From Burkholderia diffusa (GTDB taxonomy: Bacteria; Pseudomonadota; Gammaproteobacteria; Burkholderiales; Burkholderiaceae), in NCBI RefSeq assembly GCF_902499115.1, contig NZ_CABVPN010000001.1, positions 124,001-188,000 on the forward strand: DNA of 64,000 nt. The letters run 5' to 3'. Below, in pieces: positions 34,290 to 42,995 of this stretch (its first letter is position 1; every line of letters begins with the position of its first letter). The notes beneath the pieces were generated by a model. It had not been told where the DNA came from, ran no database searches, and was given only the letters and a program-made list of their open reading frames with translations. The translations under genes were made by a program, and so were the position numbers.

Positions 34290-35198
34290 ATGAAAAAGCG
34301 TCCGCGGCCACGGCCTGCCGTCGTGGCCCTCGATCATCGCCAGATGGACCTGCCGCTCTTCGACGGGCCGGCGGCATCGCCGGCACCGTCGGCGCCCGCC
34401 GCACCACCCTCGTCGCCTGAAGCGGCTGCGGCTCCCGCGGTGCCCACGGCGCCGCTCGATCCGGGCCCCGCGCCCGATCGCTCCCGCGTCCGCACGTTCG
34501 CACTCGACAGCCGTGTGCTCGAATATCGGCTGAAACGCTCCGCGCGCCGCACGATCGGCTTCACGATCGACGGCAGCGGGCTGTCGATCACCGCGCCGCG
34601 CTGGGTCACGCTCGCCGACATCGAAGCCGCCATCGCCGAGAAGCAGCGCTGGATCTTCGCGAAGCTCGCGGAGTGGAAAACCCGCACCGAGCAGCGCGCG
34701 CTGCCGCAGATCGACTGGCGCGACGGCGCGCAACTCCCGTATCTCGGCAAGACGATCACGATCGCGCTCGGCGCCGGTGCGGCCGCATTCGATCCCGATG
34801 CGCAGCGGCTGTCGCTGCCGCTGCCCGCACAAGCCGACATGCAGCAGATCAAGGATCGCGTGCAGGGCTGGCTGCAGGGCGAAGCGAAGCGAATCTTCGG
34901 CGAGCGCCTCGTCGTCTATGCGGAAAAGCTCGGCGTCACGTATTCGATGTACGCGCTGTCGTCGGCCGCGACGCGCTGGGGCAGTTGCTCGAGCGACGGC
35001 AAGATCCGGCTGAACTGGCGGCTGATCCACTTCCCGATGTCGATCATCGACTACGTCGTCGCGCACGAGCTGTCGCACCTGCGCGAAATGAACCACAGCC
35101 CGGCCTTCTGGCACACCGTCGAATCGATCTTCCCGGAATTCCGCGAAGCGCGGCACACGCTCAAGCATCACCCGCCCGAGCTGCTGCCGTCGCTGTAA
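34290..35198 (+). CDS. YgjP-like (SprT/M48-fold) zinc metallopeptidase domain protein
   Basis: The 302-residue protein carries the UPF0/YgjP metal-dependent hydrolase domain with VVAHELSHLREMNHSPAFW (HExxH plus a third His, about residue 257), preceded by SAATRWGSCSSDGKIRLNWRL. The N-terminal 70 residues are a Pro/Ala-rich low-complexity segment (PAASPAPSAPAAPPSSP) not found in short family members. It is likely cytoplasmic; the substrate is unknown. The ATG at 34290 (MKKRPRPRPAVVAL) follows a GAACTGA stretch. It is probably the last gene of the glyQ operon and ends at a strong terminator at 35224. Confidence 0.88.
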   Translation: MKKRPRPRPAVVALDHRQMDLPLFDGPAASPAPSAPAAPPSSPEAAAAPAVPTAPLDPGPAPDRSRVRTFALDSRVLEYRLKRSARRTIGFTIDGSGLSITAPRWVTLADIEAAIAEKQRWIFAKLAEWKTRTEQRALPQIDWRDGAQLPYLGKTITIALGAGAAAFDPDAQRLSLPLPAQADMQQIKDRVQGWLQGEAKRIFGERLVVYAEKLGVTYSMYALSSAATRWGSCSSDGKIRLNWRLIHFPMSIIDYVVAHELSHLREMNHSPAFWHTVESIFPEFREARHTLKHHPPELLPSL

Positions 35199-35223
35199 CG
35201 CGATCGGCCGCACCGAAAATACG

Positions 35224-35261
35224 AACGGGCGATGCGGATCCCTCCGCATCGCCCGTTTTCC
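35224..35261. terminator. Bidirectional terminator between the YgjP-like gene and gloA
   Basis: A perfect 14-bp stem (35224-35237 with 35244-35257) and 6-nt loop is followed by TTTTCCTT on the plus strand. On the minus strand the same stem runs into CGTATTTT, so it may also end gloA. Confidence 0.92.
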
Positions 35262-35306
35262 TTGCCCGCCACGCCCATCGTGCGTCGCGCGCCGCTCATC
35301 CCGCGC

Positions 35307-35696
35307 TCAGTGCGCCTTCTTCTGGATGAACTCGATCTTGTAGCCGTCCGGATCCTCGACGAATGCGATCACGGTCGTGCCGTGCTTCATCGGGCCCGCT
35401 TCGCGAGTCACCTTGCCGCCTTGCGCCTTGATCTTGTCGCAGGCCGCGTACGCGTCGTCGACTTCCACCGCCAGGTGGCCGAAGCCGTTGCCGAGATCGT
35501 AGGACGGCGTATCCCAGTTATGGGTCAGCTCGATCACGGTGCCCGTGCTTTCGGCTTCATAGCCGACGAACGCGAGCGTGAACTTGCCTTCCGGATAATC
35601 CTCGCGACGCAGCAGCTTCATGCCGAGCAATTCGGTGTAGAACTTGATCGAGCGGTCGAGATCGCCGACTCGCAGCATCGTATGCAGCAAACGCAT
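35307..35696 (-). CDS. gloA: Lactoylglutathione lyase (glyoxalase I)
   Basis: The 129-residue protein is a full-length glyoxalase I with the MLRVGDLDRSIKFYTELLGMKLLR start and two metal-ligand segments (FGHLAVEVDD with His, and GYKIEFIQ with Glu). It isomerises the methylglyoxal-glutathione hemithioacetal to S-lactoylglutathione in the cytoplasm. The length and lack of long insertions point to the Ni/Co-dependent bacterial type. CAGGAGT precedes the ATG at 35696. It is a single-gene unit convergent with the YgjP-like gene. Confidence 0.97.
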   Translation of the reverse strand: MRLLHTMLRVGDLDRSIKFYTELLGMKLLRREDYPEGKFTLAFVGYEAESTGTVIELTHNWDTPSYDLGNGFGHLAVEVDDAYAACDKIKAQGGKVTREAGPMKHGTTVIAFVEDPDGYKIEFIQKKAH

Positions 35697-36056
35697 GTGT
35701 TGTACTCCTGTGGGGACTTTCCAGAAGCGGAAATTCTACCGGAGTCGGGTGAATCCCGCCGCCGCCGGCCCCGTCCGCCCTCGGCCGATACCGGGCTTCC
35801 GGACGGCGAGCCCGATGCCCGTGCGGCGGCAGTGATCACCGGATCCCACGGCCCCCGGCAAGTCCACCGATCGGGTAACATCCTCTCACTTCGCACCAAA
35901 AGCGGGCATGCCGTCCGCCGCTTGAACGCGACCACCCCCTCATTCAGCCATACAGCCTGCCGTGCGAAACCGCCGAATCGAGCGCGCCGGACGCGACATC
36001 CGTCCGCCGCTGCCCATGCCCGTGCCCCCTTCCCGCCGCATCGGCGAGGTCCGCCG
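35697..36056. other. 360-bp divergent region between gloA and the DMT exporter
   Basis: Both flanking genes read outward from this region. I see the gloA Shine-Dalgarno (minus, near 35703) and a GAGGT before the exporter ATG (36044-36050), but no strong promoter, dyad, or coding frame in between. Confidence 0.4.
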
Positions 36057-36992
36057 ATGACCGCGCTCGCCGGCACGCACGCGCGCCGCGCGCTCGATAC
36101 GCGCGCCATCGGTGTGATGCTGCTGCTGTGCGCGATCTGGGGCTTCCAGCAGGTCGCGATCAAGAGCACGAACGCTGCGATCCCGCCGATGTTCCAGGCC
36201 GGGCTGCGCTCGGTGATCGCCGCGCTCCTGCTGTGGGGCTGGGCCCGCTCGCGCGGCACGCCGCTGTTCCGCGCGGACGGCACGCTCGGCGCGGGCATCG
36301 CGGCCGGTGCGCTGTTCGCCGGCGAGTTCGTCTGCGTTTTCCTGGGGCTGACGCTGACGAGCGCGTCGCACATGGCGATCTTCCTTTACACGGCACCGTG
36401 CTTCACGGCGCTCGGCCTGCACCTGTTCGCGCCGGGCGAGCGGCTGCAGCGCGTCCAGTGGGCCGGTGTCGGCCTCGCGTTCGCCGGCATCGCGCTCGCG
36501 TTCGCGGACGGCTTCCTCAAGCCGCGCGCGCCCGGCGCATCGGTGCTGGCGGGGCTGGCCGGTGACGCGCTCGGCATCCTCGGCGGCGCGATGTGGGCTG
36601 CCACGACGGTCGTCGTGCGCTCGACGTCGCTCGCGCGGACCAGCGCGAGCAAGACGCTGTTCTACCAGCTCACAGTGTCGGCCGTCGTGCTGATCGCGCT
36701 CGCCGCGCTGCTCGGCCAGACGTCGTTCGCTCAGGTCACGCCGATCGCGCTCGCAAGCCTCGCGTATCAGTCGGTGATCGTCGCGTTCGTCAGCTATCTG
36801 TCGTGGTTCTGGCTGCTGACGCGCTACAGCGCGTCGCGGCTATCCGTGTTCACGTTCCTGTCGCCGCTGTTCGGCGTCGCGTTCGGCGTGCTGCTGCTCG
36901 GCGAGTCGGTCGGCTGGCGCTTCATGTCCGCGGCCGCGCTGGTGCTGACCGGGATCGCGCTCGTCAACGCGCCGCCGCGCAGGCGCGCGTAA
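36057..36992 (+). CDS. EamA/DMT-family transporter
   Basis: The 311-residue protein has ten predicted membrane helices as two EamA repeats, starting AIGVMLLLCAIWGFQQVAIK and ending SVGWRFMSAAALVLTGIALV. Repeat two opens at about residue 165 (LAGLAGDALGILGGAMWAATTVV). The family exports amino acids or other small metabolites. No substrate can be read from the sequence. GAGGT lies 7 bp before the ATG at 36057. It stands alone between gloA and rsmA and is convergent with the latter, sharing the terminator region around 37034. Confidence 0.85.
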   Translation: MTALAGTHARRALDTRAIGVMLLLCAIWGFQQVAIKSTNAAIPPMFQAGLRSVIAALLLWGWARSRGTPLFRADGTLGAGIAAGALFAGEFVCVFLGLTLTSASHMAIFLYTAPCFTALGLHLFAPGERLQRVQWAGVGLAFAGIALAFADGFLKPRAPGASVLAGLAGDALGILGGAMWAATTVVVRSTSLARTSASKTLFYQLTVSAVVLIALAALLGQTSFAQVTPIALASLAYQSVIVAFVSYLSWFWLLTRYSASRLSVFTFLSPLFGVAFGVLLLGESVGWRFMSAAALVLTGIALVNAPPRRRA

Positions 36993-37033
36993 CGCCGCCC
37001 GGGCGCGGTCCGGCCTCGACGAGAGCGGCGCGG

Positions 37034-37065
37034 AAAAACAAAAAGGCTGCCCGTCAGGGCAGCCT
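37034..37065 (-). terminator. Intrinsic terminator of the lptD-surA-pdxA-rsmA operon
   Basis: On the minus strand a perfect 9-bp stem (AGGCTGCCC pairing, 37044-37052 and 37057-37065) with a 4-nt loop is followed by TTTTTGTTTTT. It lies 50 bp beyond the rsmA stop. Confidence 0.93.
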
Positions 37066-37114
37066 CATGAATCTCGAGCCGGCGGGCACCACGCGCGTTG
37101 CCCGCGTGATCCTG

Positions 37115-37945
37115 CTACTCCGCGGCCTTGCGCACCTTCGCAAGCGCCTGCGCGACGCCGACATATTCGGCCACGCTCACATCCTCCGCGCGTCGCGCGA
37201 GGTCGAAGCCGAGTCCGTCGAAATCGATCGTCTCGCGGTAGTCGCCGAGCGTGTTGCGCAGCATCTTCCGACGCTGCGAGAACGCAGCCGTGACCACTTC
37301 GCCGAGCAGCACGGGATCGACGTCCGGCAGTTCGTGCGGCTCGTACGGAATCATCCGGACGATCGCCGAATCAACCTTCGGCGGCGGCTGGAACGACTCC
37401 GGCGGCACGTCGAGCATCTTCTCCATCACGTAGCGGTACTGCAGCATCACCGACAGCCGCGAGAACGCCTTCGTGCCCGGCTCCGCGACCATCCGTTCGA
37501 CGACCTCGTTCTGCAGCATGAAATGCTGGTCGATGACCACACCGGCAAACGTCATCAGGTGAAACAGCAGCGGGCTGGAAATGTTGTACGGCAGGTTGCC
37601 GACGATCCGCAGCGACGGCTTGTCGCCGGGTGCCGCGAGCGAGCCGAAGTCGAACGCGAGCGCATCGCCCGCGTGCAGCTCCAGCAGCGCACCGAAGCGC
37701 TGCTGCAGACGACCGATCAGGTCGCGGTCGAGCTCGACCGCATGCAGCGGCGACTCGGGCGTCGCGAGACGCGCGATCAGGGGCTCGGTCAGCGCACCGA
37801 GGCCGGGGCCGATCTCGACCATTCGCTGGCCGCGCGCGGGACCGATCGTCGCGACGATCGAGTCGATCACGCCGTGATCGACGAGGAAGTTCTGCCCGAA
37901 GCGCTTGCGCGCGAAGTGGCCTTGGTGCTGTCTGCTGTTCGACAT
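37115..37945 (-). CDS. rsmA: 16S rRNA dimethyladenosine transferase
   Basis: The 276-residue enzyme (KsgA) dimethylates the two adjacent adenosines in the 3' hairpin of 16S rRNA. Visible motifs are ARKRFGQNFLVD, the SAM site VEIGPGLGALTEPL (about residue 45), AVELDRDL, and the catalytic NLPY of RIVGNLPYNISSPLLF. The C-terminal helical domain contains FSQRRKMLRNTL. It is the last gene of the classic order lptD-surA-pdxA-rsmA; pdxA ends 55 bp upstream. The start at 37945 gives MSNSRQHQGHFARK, and the length equals the family norm. Confidence 0.97.
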   Translation of the reverse strand: MSNSRQHQGHFARKRFGQNFLVDHGVIDSIVATIGPARGQRMVEIGPGLGALTEPLIARLATPESPLHAVELDRDLIGRLQQRFGALLELHAGDALAFDFGSLAAPGDKPSLRIVGNLPYNISSPLLFHLMTFAGVVIDQHFMLQNEVVERMVAEPGTKAFSRLSVMLQYRYVMEKMLDVPPESFQPPPKVDSAIVRMIPYEPHELPDVDPVLLGEVVTAAFSQRRKMLRNTLGDYRETIDFDGLGFDLARRAEDVSVAEYVGVAQALAKVRKAAE

Positions 37946-38000
37946 CGACTGAGAAAAACGAAAAATACGACGAATGAAGTGAGGCCTGGGGCCGTGCGCG

Positions 38001-38990
38001 TCAGGCCGCGCGGCGATGGCGCGCCATCGTGACGGCCGTATCGAGCGCGGCGACCATGCTGCCCGGATCCGCGCGGCCCGTGCCGGCCAGATCCAGCGCG
38101 GTGCCGTGATCGACCGACGTGCGGATGATCGGCAGCCCGAGCGTGACGTTGATGCCCTCGCCGAAGGTCGCATACTTCAGCACGGGCAAGCCCTGATCGT
38201 GGAACATCGCGAGCACGCAATCGGCATCCTCGAGATGGCGCGGCTGGAACAGCGTGTCGGCCGGATACGGGCCGCGCGCGTCGATGCCCCGCGCTTGCGC
38301 GCGCGCGAGCGCCGGCGAGATCACGTCGATCTCCTCGCGCCCGAGATAGCCGTTCTCGCCCGCGTGCGGGTTCAGCCCCGTCACAAGGATGCGCGGCGCC
38401 GCGAGGCCGAAGTCGCGCCGCAGGTCGCGATCGACGATCGCCAGCGTCTCGACGAGCCCGTCGATCGTCAGCGCGGCCGACACGTCCTTCAGCGGCAGGT
38501 GCGTGGTCGCGAGCGCGACGCGCAGCGGCCGCTCGCCCGTGCCCGCCAGCATCATCACGACGCGTGGCGTGTGCGTGCGTTCCGCAAGGTATTCGGTATG
38601 GCCGGTGAACGGCACGCCGGCATCGTTGATCGTGCTCTTCTGCAGCGGCGCGGTGACGATCGCGTCGAACCGGCCCGCCATCGCGCCGTCGATCGCGGCA
38701 TCGAGCAGCGCGAGCACGTAGCGGCCGTTGGCTGCATCGAGCTTGCCGGCCCGCGCTGGCACGGCGAGCGGATGATGCTCGACCGACACCGCACCGCCGC
38801 CGGCGAGCAGCGCACGGTCGGCATTGACCGCCGCCGCGCGCGCGTCGAGCAGCGCGGCATCGCCGAGCACGGTGAAATGCGCGCCCGGCCAGCGCCGCGC
38901 GGCATCCTGCAACGCCTGCACGGTCAGCTCCGGGCCGACACCCGCGGGTTCGCCGGTCGTGATCGCGATCTGCAGCGCGGATGCCGTCAT
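38001..38990 (-). CDS. pdxA: 4-hydroxythreonine-4-phosphate dehydrogenase
   Basis: The 329-residue protein catalyses the NAD-dependent oxidation of 4-phosphohydroxy-L-threonine in pyridoxal phosphate synthesis. Family signatures are ITTGEPAGVGPELTVQAL at the start, PLQKSTINDAGVPFTGHTEYLAE with a metal-ligand His, LNPHAGENGYLGREE, and MFHDQGLPVLKY with further metal residues. ALDLAGTGRADPGS closes the active site. The length is as expected (about 330). It lies between surA (11 bp upstream) and rsmA and is surely co-transcribed. Confidence 0.97.
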   Translation of the reverse strand: MTASALQIAITTGEPAGVGPELTVQALQDAARRWPGAHFTVLGDAALLDARAAAVNADRALLAGGGAVSVEHHPLAVPARAGKLDAANGRYVLALLDAAIDGAMAGRFDAIVTAPLQKSTINDAGVPFTGHTEYLAERTHTPRVVMMLAGTGERPLRVALATTHLPLKDVSAALTIDGLVETLAIVDRDLRRDFGLAAPRILVTGLNPHAGENGYLGREEIDVISPALARAQARGIDARGPYPADTLFQPRHLEDADCVLAMFHDQGLPVLKYATFGEGINVTLGLPIIRTSVDHGTALDLAGTGRADPGSMVAALDTAVTMARHRRAA

Positions 38991-39001
38991 GTGAAGCTCG
39001 C

Positions 39002-40360
39002 TCAGTTCGCCGGTCCGACGCCGCCGATCTTATACTGCACGTACGACGAATCGCGCAATTCGCGCAGCCAGTCGGCGTACGCCTGCTCGGCCTTGCGCTG
39101 GCCGATCGCCTGGCGCGCGATATCCATCTGCTGCTGCACCGAGCCTTCCGCCTCGCGGCGCCCGATCACCTGGATCAGGTGGTAGCCGTATTCGGTACGA
39201 ATCGGCTGGCTGATCTGGCCGTCCTGCAGATTGTTCATCGCGCGCTCGAATTCCGGCACGGTCTCGCCCGGGCTGATCCAGCCGAGATCGCCGCCTTGCG
39301 ACGCCGAACCGTCCTGCGAGTAAGTGCGTGCGAACTTCGCGAAATCGCCGCCCGCCTCGACCTGGCGGCGGATGTCCTGCAGCTGCTGGCGCGCCTGGCC
39401 TTCCGACTTGCCTTCGCCGACGCGCAACAGGATGTGGCGCACGTGCGTCTGGACGATCTTCGGTGCCGCGGCGGTCGCGCCCTGGCTCTGGCGGCGGTCG
39501 ACGAGGCGCACGATCTCGAAGCCGTCCGGCACGCGGATCAGCGTCGGGTTGACCTGGCCCGGGCGCAGCTTCGATGCGGCTTCGACGACGTCGGCCGGCA
39601 GCGCGCCCGGCGCCTTGAAGCCGAGATCGCCGCCCTTCTTCGCGTCATTCGCTTCCGAATTGTTCTTCGCGAGCTTCTCGAAATCGGCGCCCGACGTGGC
39701 CTGCTGCAGCAGCGCCTCAGCCTTCTTCTGTGCGACTTCGATGTCGGCCTGCGGCGCGTTGGTCGGTGCCTTGATGAAGATGTGCTGGAAGCGCAGGTCC
39801 TGCTGCTGCGATGCGTTCGGCCCGCGCTGGCTCGCGATGTAGTTCGCGACCTCGGCGTCCGACACGGTGATCTTGCCGTCGACCTCGCGCTCGCGCAGCT
39901 TCGACAGCATCAGCTCGGTGCGGGCGTCGCTCGTGAACACGCTCCAGGGCACGCCTTGCGCCACGATCCGCGCGCGGTACTGCTCGAGCGTCATCCCGTT
40001 CGCCTGCGCAAGGCGCTGCAACGTGGACTGCACGGTCGCGTCGTCGATGCGGATCCCGTCGTCCTTGGCCTTCTGCACCTGGATGCGTTCGAGCACCATC
40101 TGGTTCAGCACCTGCGCGCGCAGCTGGTCGGCCGGCGGCACGGGCGCGTTCTGCTGCTGCAGCCGGCGCGAGATCAGGCCGACGCGCTGGTCGAGTTCGC
40201 GGCCCGTGATCACGTCGTTGTTGACGACCGCGACGACTTCGTCGGCGAGCTGCGCACCTTGCGAACCGAGCGCCTGCGCCGCGGCCGGCGAGGCGGCGAG
40301 CAGCGCGGCGGACGCGGCGAGGCTGGACACGACTGCCGCGAAACGAAGGGTTTTCTTCAT
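39002..40360 (-). CDS. surA: Periplasmic chaperone/peptidyl-prolyl isomerase SurA
   Basis: The 452-residue protein has a signal peptide (MKKTLRFAAVVSSLAASAALLAAS-PAAAQA), a SurA N-domain (DEVVAVVNNDVITGRELDQR) and two parvulin domains. Parvulin 1 is at about residues 175-280 and parvulin 2 at 295-400, with QTHVRHILLRVGEGKSE and DLGWISPGETVPEFE. It chaperones outer-membrane proteins, including LptD, encoded directly upstream. The ATG at 40360 gives the canonical signal peptide; an in-frame GTG at 40366 has better Shine-Dalgarno spacing (GGAG at five bases) and is a fair alternative adding two residues. lptD stops 45 bp before it. Confidence 0.96.
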   Translation of the reverse strand: MKKTLRFAAVVSSLAASAALLAASPAAAQALGSQGAQLADEVVAVVNNDVITGRELDQRVGLISRRLQQQNAPVPPADQLRAQVLNQMVLERIQVQKAKDDGIRIDDATVQSTLQRLAQANGMTLEQYRARIVAQGVPWSVFTSDARTELMLSKLREREVDGKITVSDAEVANYIASQRGPNASQQQDLRFQHIFIKAPTNAPQADIEVAQKKAEALLQQATSGADFEKLAKNNSEANDAKKGGDLGFKAPGALPADVVEAASKLRPGQVNPTLIRVPDGFEIVRLVDRRQSQGATAAAPKIVQTHVRHILLRVGEGKSEGQARQQLQDIRRQVEAGGDFAKFARTYSQDGSASQGGDLGWISPGETVPEFERAMNNLQDGQISQPIRTEYGYHLIQVIGRREAEGSVQQQMDIARQAIGQRKAEQAYADWLRELRDSSYVQYKIGGVGPAN

Positions 40361-40411
40361 TGCCACTGATACTCCATTGAAATCGTGCTGACCGGTGCAG
40401 ACAAGCCGGCG

Positions 40412-42772
40412 TTACTCGTAGTTGCTGAAGCGGGACATCGGCGGCGGCGTGGACGGCAGCGGCGTGTAGCCCGGCACCCCGGCGCGGAATGCGGCCACGA
40501 GACCATTGTCGACGCTCGAGAGCCCCTTCAACGTCAGTTGCATCATGACTCGCGTCGACGAATTCTGCTGCCCCGATGTGTTCACGCCGTTTGCGTACCG
40601 CTGGACACCGACCCCGAGCGCCCAGCAATCCGCGTCGTATTGTAAGCCGAGCAGACCGTCGACGATCCGGTCGGCGGCCAGGTCGTAGTTGAAGCGGCCG
40701 ATCGCATACAGACGTCGCGTGAGCGGCCATTGCGCGGACACCAGGAACTGGTTGATCGGCTGGTTGTCGAGCGTCGTGTTCGCGCGCGTATAGCGGTAGC
40801 CGACGTTGATCACGCGGCGCTCGCCCGGGCTGAAACCGAAACCGACGCTCGACTTCACGAGCTGGTTGTTGTTCTGGTTGTACTGGAACGCCGTCTCCGA
40901 CATGAAGCCGGAGCCGAGTTTCAGCGCGGCGCCGACGATCAAGTCCGAGTGGCGCGCCAGCACGGCGCTCTGGCCGGAGTTTAGCGTGACGCGCTGGTCG
41001 GCGAAATAGTACTGCTGCGCGACCACGAAGCGCGCGCGTTCGTCACCGGTGCGCGGATCGATGAAGCGCGACGTCAGGCCGGCCGTGATCCGGTTCGCGT
41101 CCGCGATCCGGTCGTTGCCGACGAACGTGTTCGGCTGGTAGATCTCCGCGAGGCCGAAGTCCGATTCCGCCGTGTCGAACAGCGGCGCGTTCGACTGGTC
41201 GCGATACGGCGTGTACACGTAGTACAGGCGCGGCTCGAGGGTCTGGATGAAGTCCTGGCCGAACAGGCGCACCGAGCGGTCGAAGATCAGGCCCGTGTCG
41301 AAGCTCACGGTCGGGATCGACTCGGTGAAGCGCTTCGGGTTGTTCGGCGTGCTCGACGACAGGTAGTTCAGGTCGTACGACGCGAAGTGATATTGGACCT
41401 TCGGCACGACGAAGTAGCCGGGGCCGTACACGCCGTACGCGATGTACGGGTTGAAGACGATCCGGTCGCCTTCGGTCGCATCGGCGGTCGTGATGCGGAA
41501 CCGCGAATAGTCGGCTTCCGCGCCGAAGTCGAAGCCGCCGACGTTGTACTTCGTGTACTTCACGTTCAACTGCGGTTCGCGGCTGTACGGCGCGATCGAC
41601 GGCGGCAGCGTCTGCCAGTGCTGGTAGCGCGCGAGCACCGACCACGGGCCGTTGTTGTACGTGAGCCCGGCTTCCTGCTGGTACAGCGTCTGCGTCCCGT
41701 TGATGAACTGGTTCATCGACCCAAGGTCTTCGGGATACGTGTTGTCCGAGACCTTGTTGAAGTAGACGTAGCCGCCGAAACCGCCGCCGAAGTTCTGCTG
41801 GTGCTGCCAGTAGATCGCGTAGCGGTCGCGGTGAGCGAGCCGGTCATCCGGCAGGTAATTGGCCGTAAACGTGCCCGAATACGTCGGCGACAGATAGCGG
41901 AACGTCGCTTCGGTCTGCACGCCGCGCCGCGAAATGATGCGCGGCGTGAGCGTCAGGTCGCGGTTCGGCGCGATGTTGAAGTAGTACGGCAGCGTCAGCT
42001 CGAACCCGTTGTTCGAGTTCATCGAGAACGTCGGCGGCAAGAGGCCGCTGCGCCGCTCGCCCGACAGCGGGAACGTCATCCACGGGCTCGCGAAGATCGG
42101 CACGCCCTGGAAGAACAGCACGCCGTTGCGCGCGGTGCCTTCGTCGGCACCCGTGTCGAAGTCGAAACGGCTGCCCTTGATGTACCACGCAGGGTTCGTC
42201 GAGCACTGGCACGCGGTGTAGGTGCCGTTGACGAACACCGAGCGCTCGCTGTCGAGCAGGTCGACGCGCTCCGCGCTGCCGGACCCACCCGTCACGTTGA
42301 AGTGGTACTTCGGCGCCGTCATGAAGCCCTGGTTCGCCTCGACCTTCAGATGCGCCTCGGGGCCCGCGAACGACGTGCCGCCGTTGATCACCTTGACCTG
42401 GCCGTACGCATCGGCCATGTCGGTATCCTGATCGTAGTGGATCGCGTCGGCCTTCACGACCGCGTCGCCGCGGCGCAGCTCGGCCGAACCCTTCGCGGCG
42501 AGGTCCTGATCGGCCGTGCCGCTCGTATGGTCGGCAATCACGAAGGTGGCCGGCTTCGCGCCGTCCTTCAGCGGATGATCCTCGAGCTGCGGGGCGAGAC
42601 GCAGGTCCCACGGCGAGTCGAGCGGCTGCGGCTGCGCGGCCGCACCCGACAGCTGCGCGTACGACACGGCCGGCACGAGGCCGGGCACGGCCAGGAGCGC
42701 GAGCGCGAGCCGCCTTTTGCGCGGCGCCCCGTCACCGGGGAAGACATTCGGGAATAGCGGTTTGGGCGGCAT
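40412..42772 (-). CDS. lptD: LPS-assembly outer-membrane protein LptD
   Basis: The 786-residue protein has a signal peptide (RRLALALLAVPGLVPAVSYA). A LptA-like beta-jellyroll follows (about 75-190, with AELRRGDAVVKADAIHYDQD), and then a large beta-barrel with the family block LLPPTFSMNSNNGFELTLPYYFN. It inserts lipopolysaccharide in the outer leaflet with LptE. Only three cysteines are present: C188 and C190 after the jellyroll and C716 near the C terminus. E. coli LptD has four. It is the first gene of lptD-surA-pdxA-rsmA and diverges from amgK with 223 bp between them. Confidence 0.96.
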   Translation of the reverse strand: MPPKPLFPNVFPGDGAPRKRRLALALLAVPGLVPAVSYAQLSGAAAQPQPLDSPWDLRLAPQLEDHPLKDGAKPATFVIADHTSGTADQDLAAKGSAELRRGDAVVKADAIHYDQDTDMADAYGQVKVINGGTSFAGPEAHLKVEANQGFMTAPKYHFNVTGGSGSAERVDLLDSERSVFVNGTYTACQCSTNPAWYIKGSRFDFDTGADEGTARNGVLFFQGVPIFASPWMTFPLSGERRSGLLPPTFSMNSNNGFELTLPYYFNIAPNRDLTLTPRIISRRGVQTEATFRYLSPTYSGTFTANYLPDDRLAHRDRYAIYWQHQQNFGGGFGGYVYFNKVSDNTYPEDLGSMNQFINGTQTLYQQEAGLTYNNGPWSVLARYQHWQTLPPSIAPYSREPQLNVKYTKYNVGGFDFGAEADYSRFRITTADATEGDRIVFNPYIAYGVYGPGYFVVPKVQYHFASYDLNYLSSSTPNNPKRFTESIPTVSFDTGLIFDRSVRLFGQDFIQTLEPRLYYVYTPYRDQSNAPLFDTAESDFGLAEIYQPNTFVGNDRIADANRITAGLTSRFIDPRTGDERARFVVAQQYYFADQRVTLNSGQSAVLARHSDLIVGAALKLGSGFMSETAFQYNQNNNQLVKSSVGFGFSPGERRVINVGYRYTRANTTLDNQPINQFLVSAQWPLTRRLYAIGRFNYDLAADRIVDGLLGLQYDADCWALGVGVQRYANGVNTSGQQNSSTRVMMQLTLKGLSSVDNGLVAAFRAGVPGYTPLPSTPPPMSRFSNYE

Positions 42773-42995
42773 CTATCGTTTGGCGAATCGCCCCTTGTCA
42801 ACCGCACCTGCACGGCACATTCGCGCACGGCGGGCCGCGCCGTCGCACCGCGACTGCGGCTGAGCGCAAACCGGGGAGGCGATCGGGCGGACGGCGCGAC
42901 AGGCGGCGGGCCTGCACGGCGGAAGCTGACGCGGGGCGCGTCAAAAAAGTCGTGGGGTATTATATGGCAAGACGTTCCCCCCTCCGCCGAGTTTC

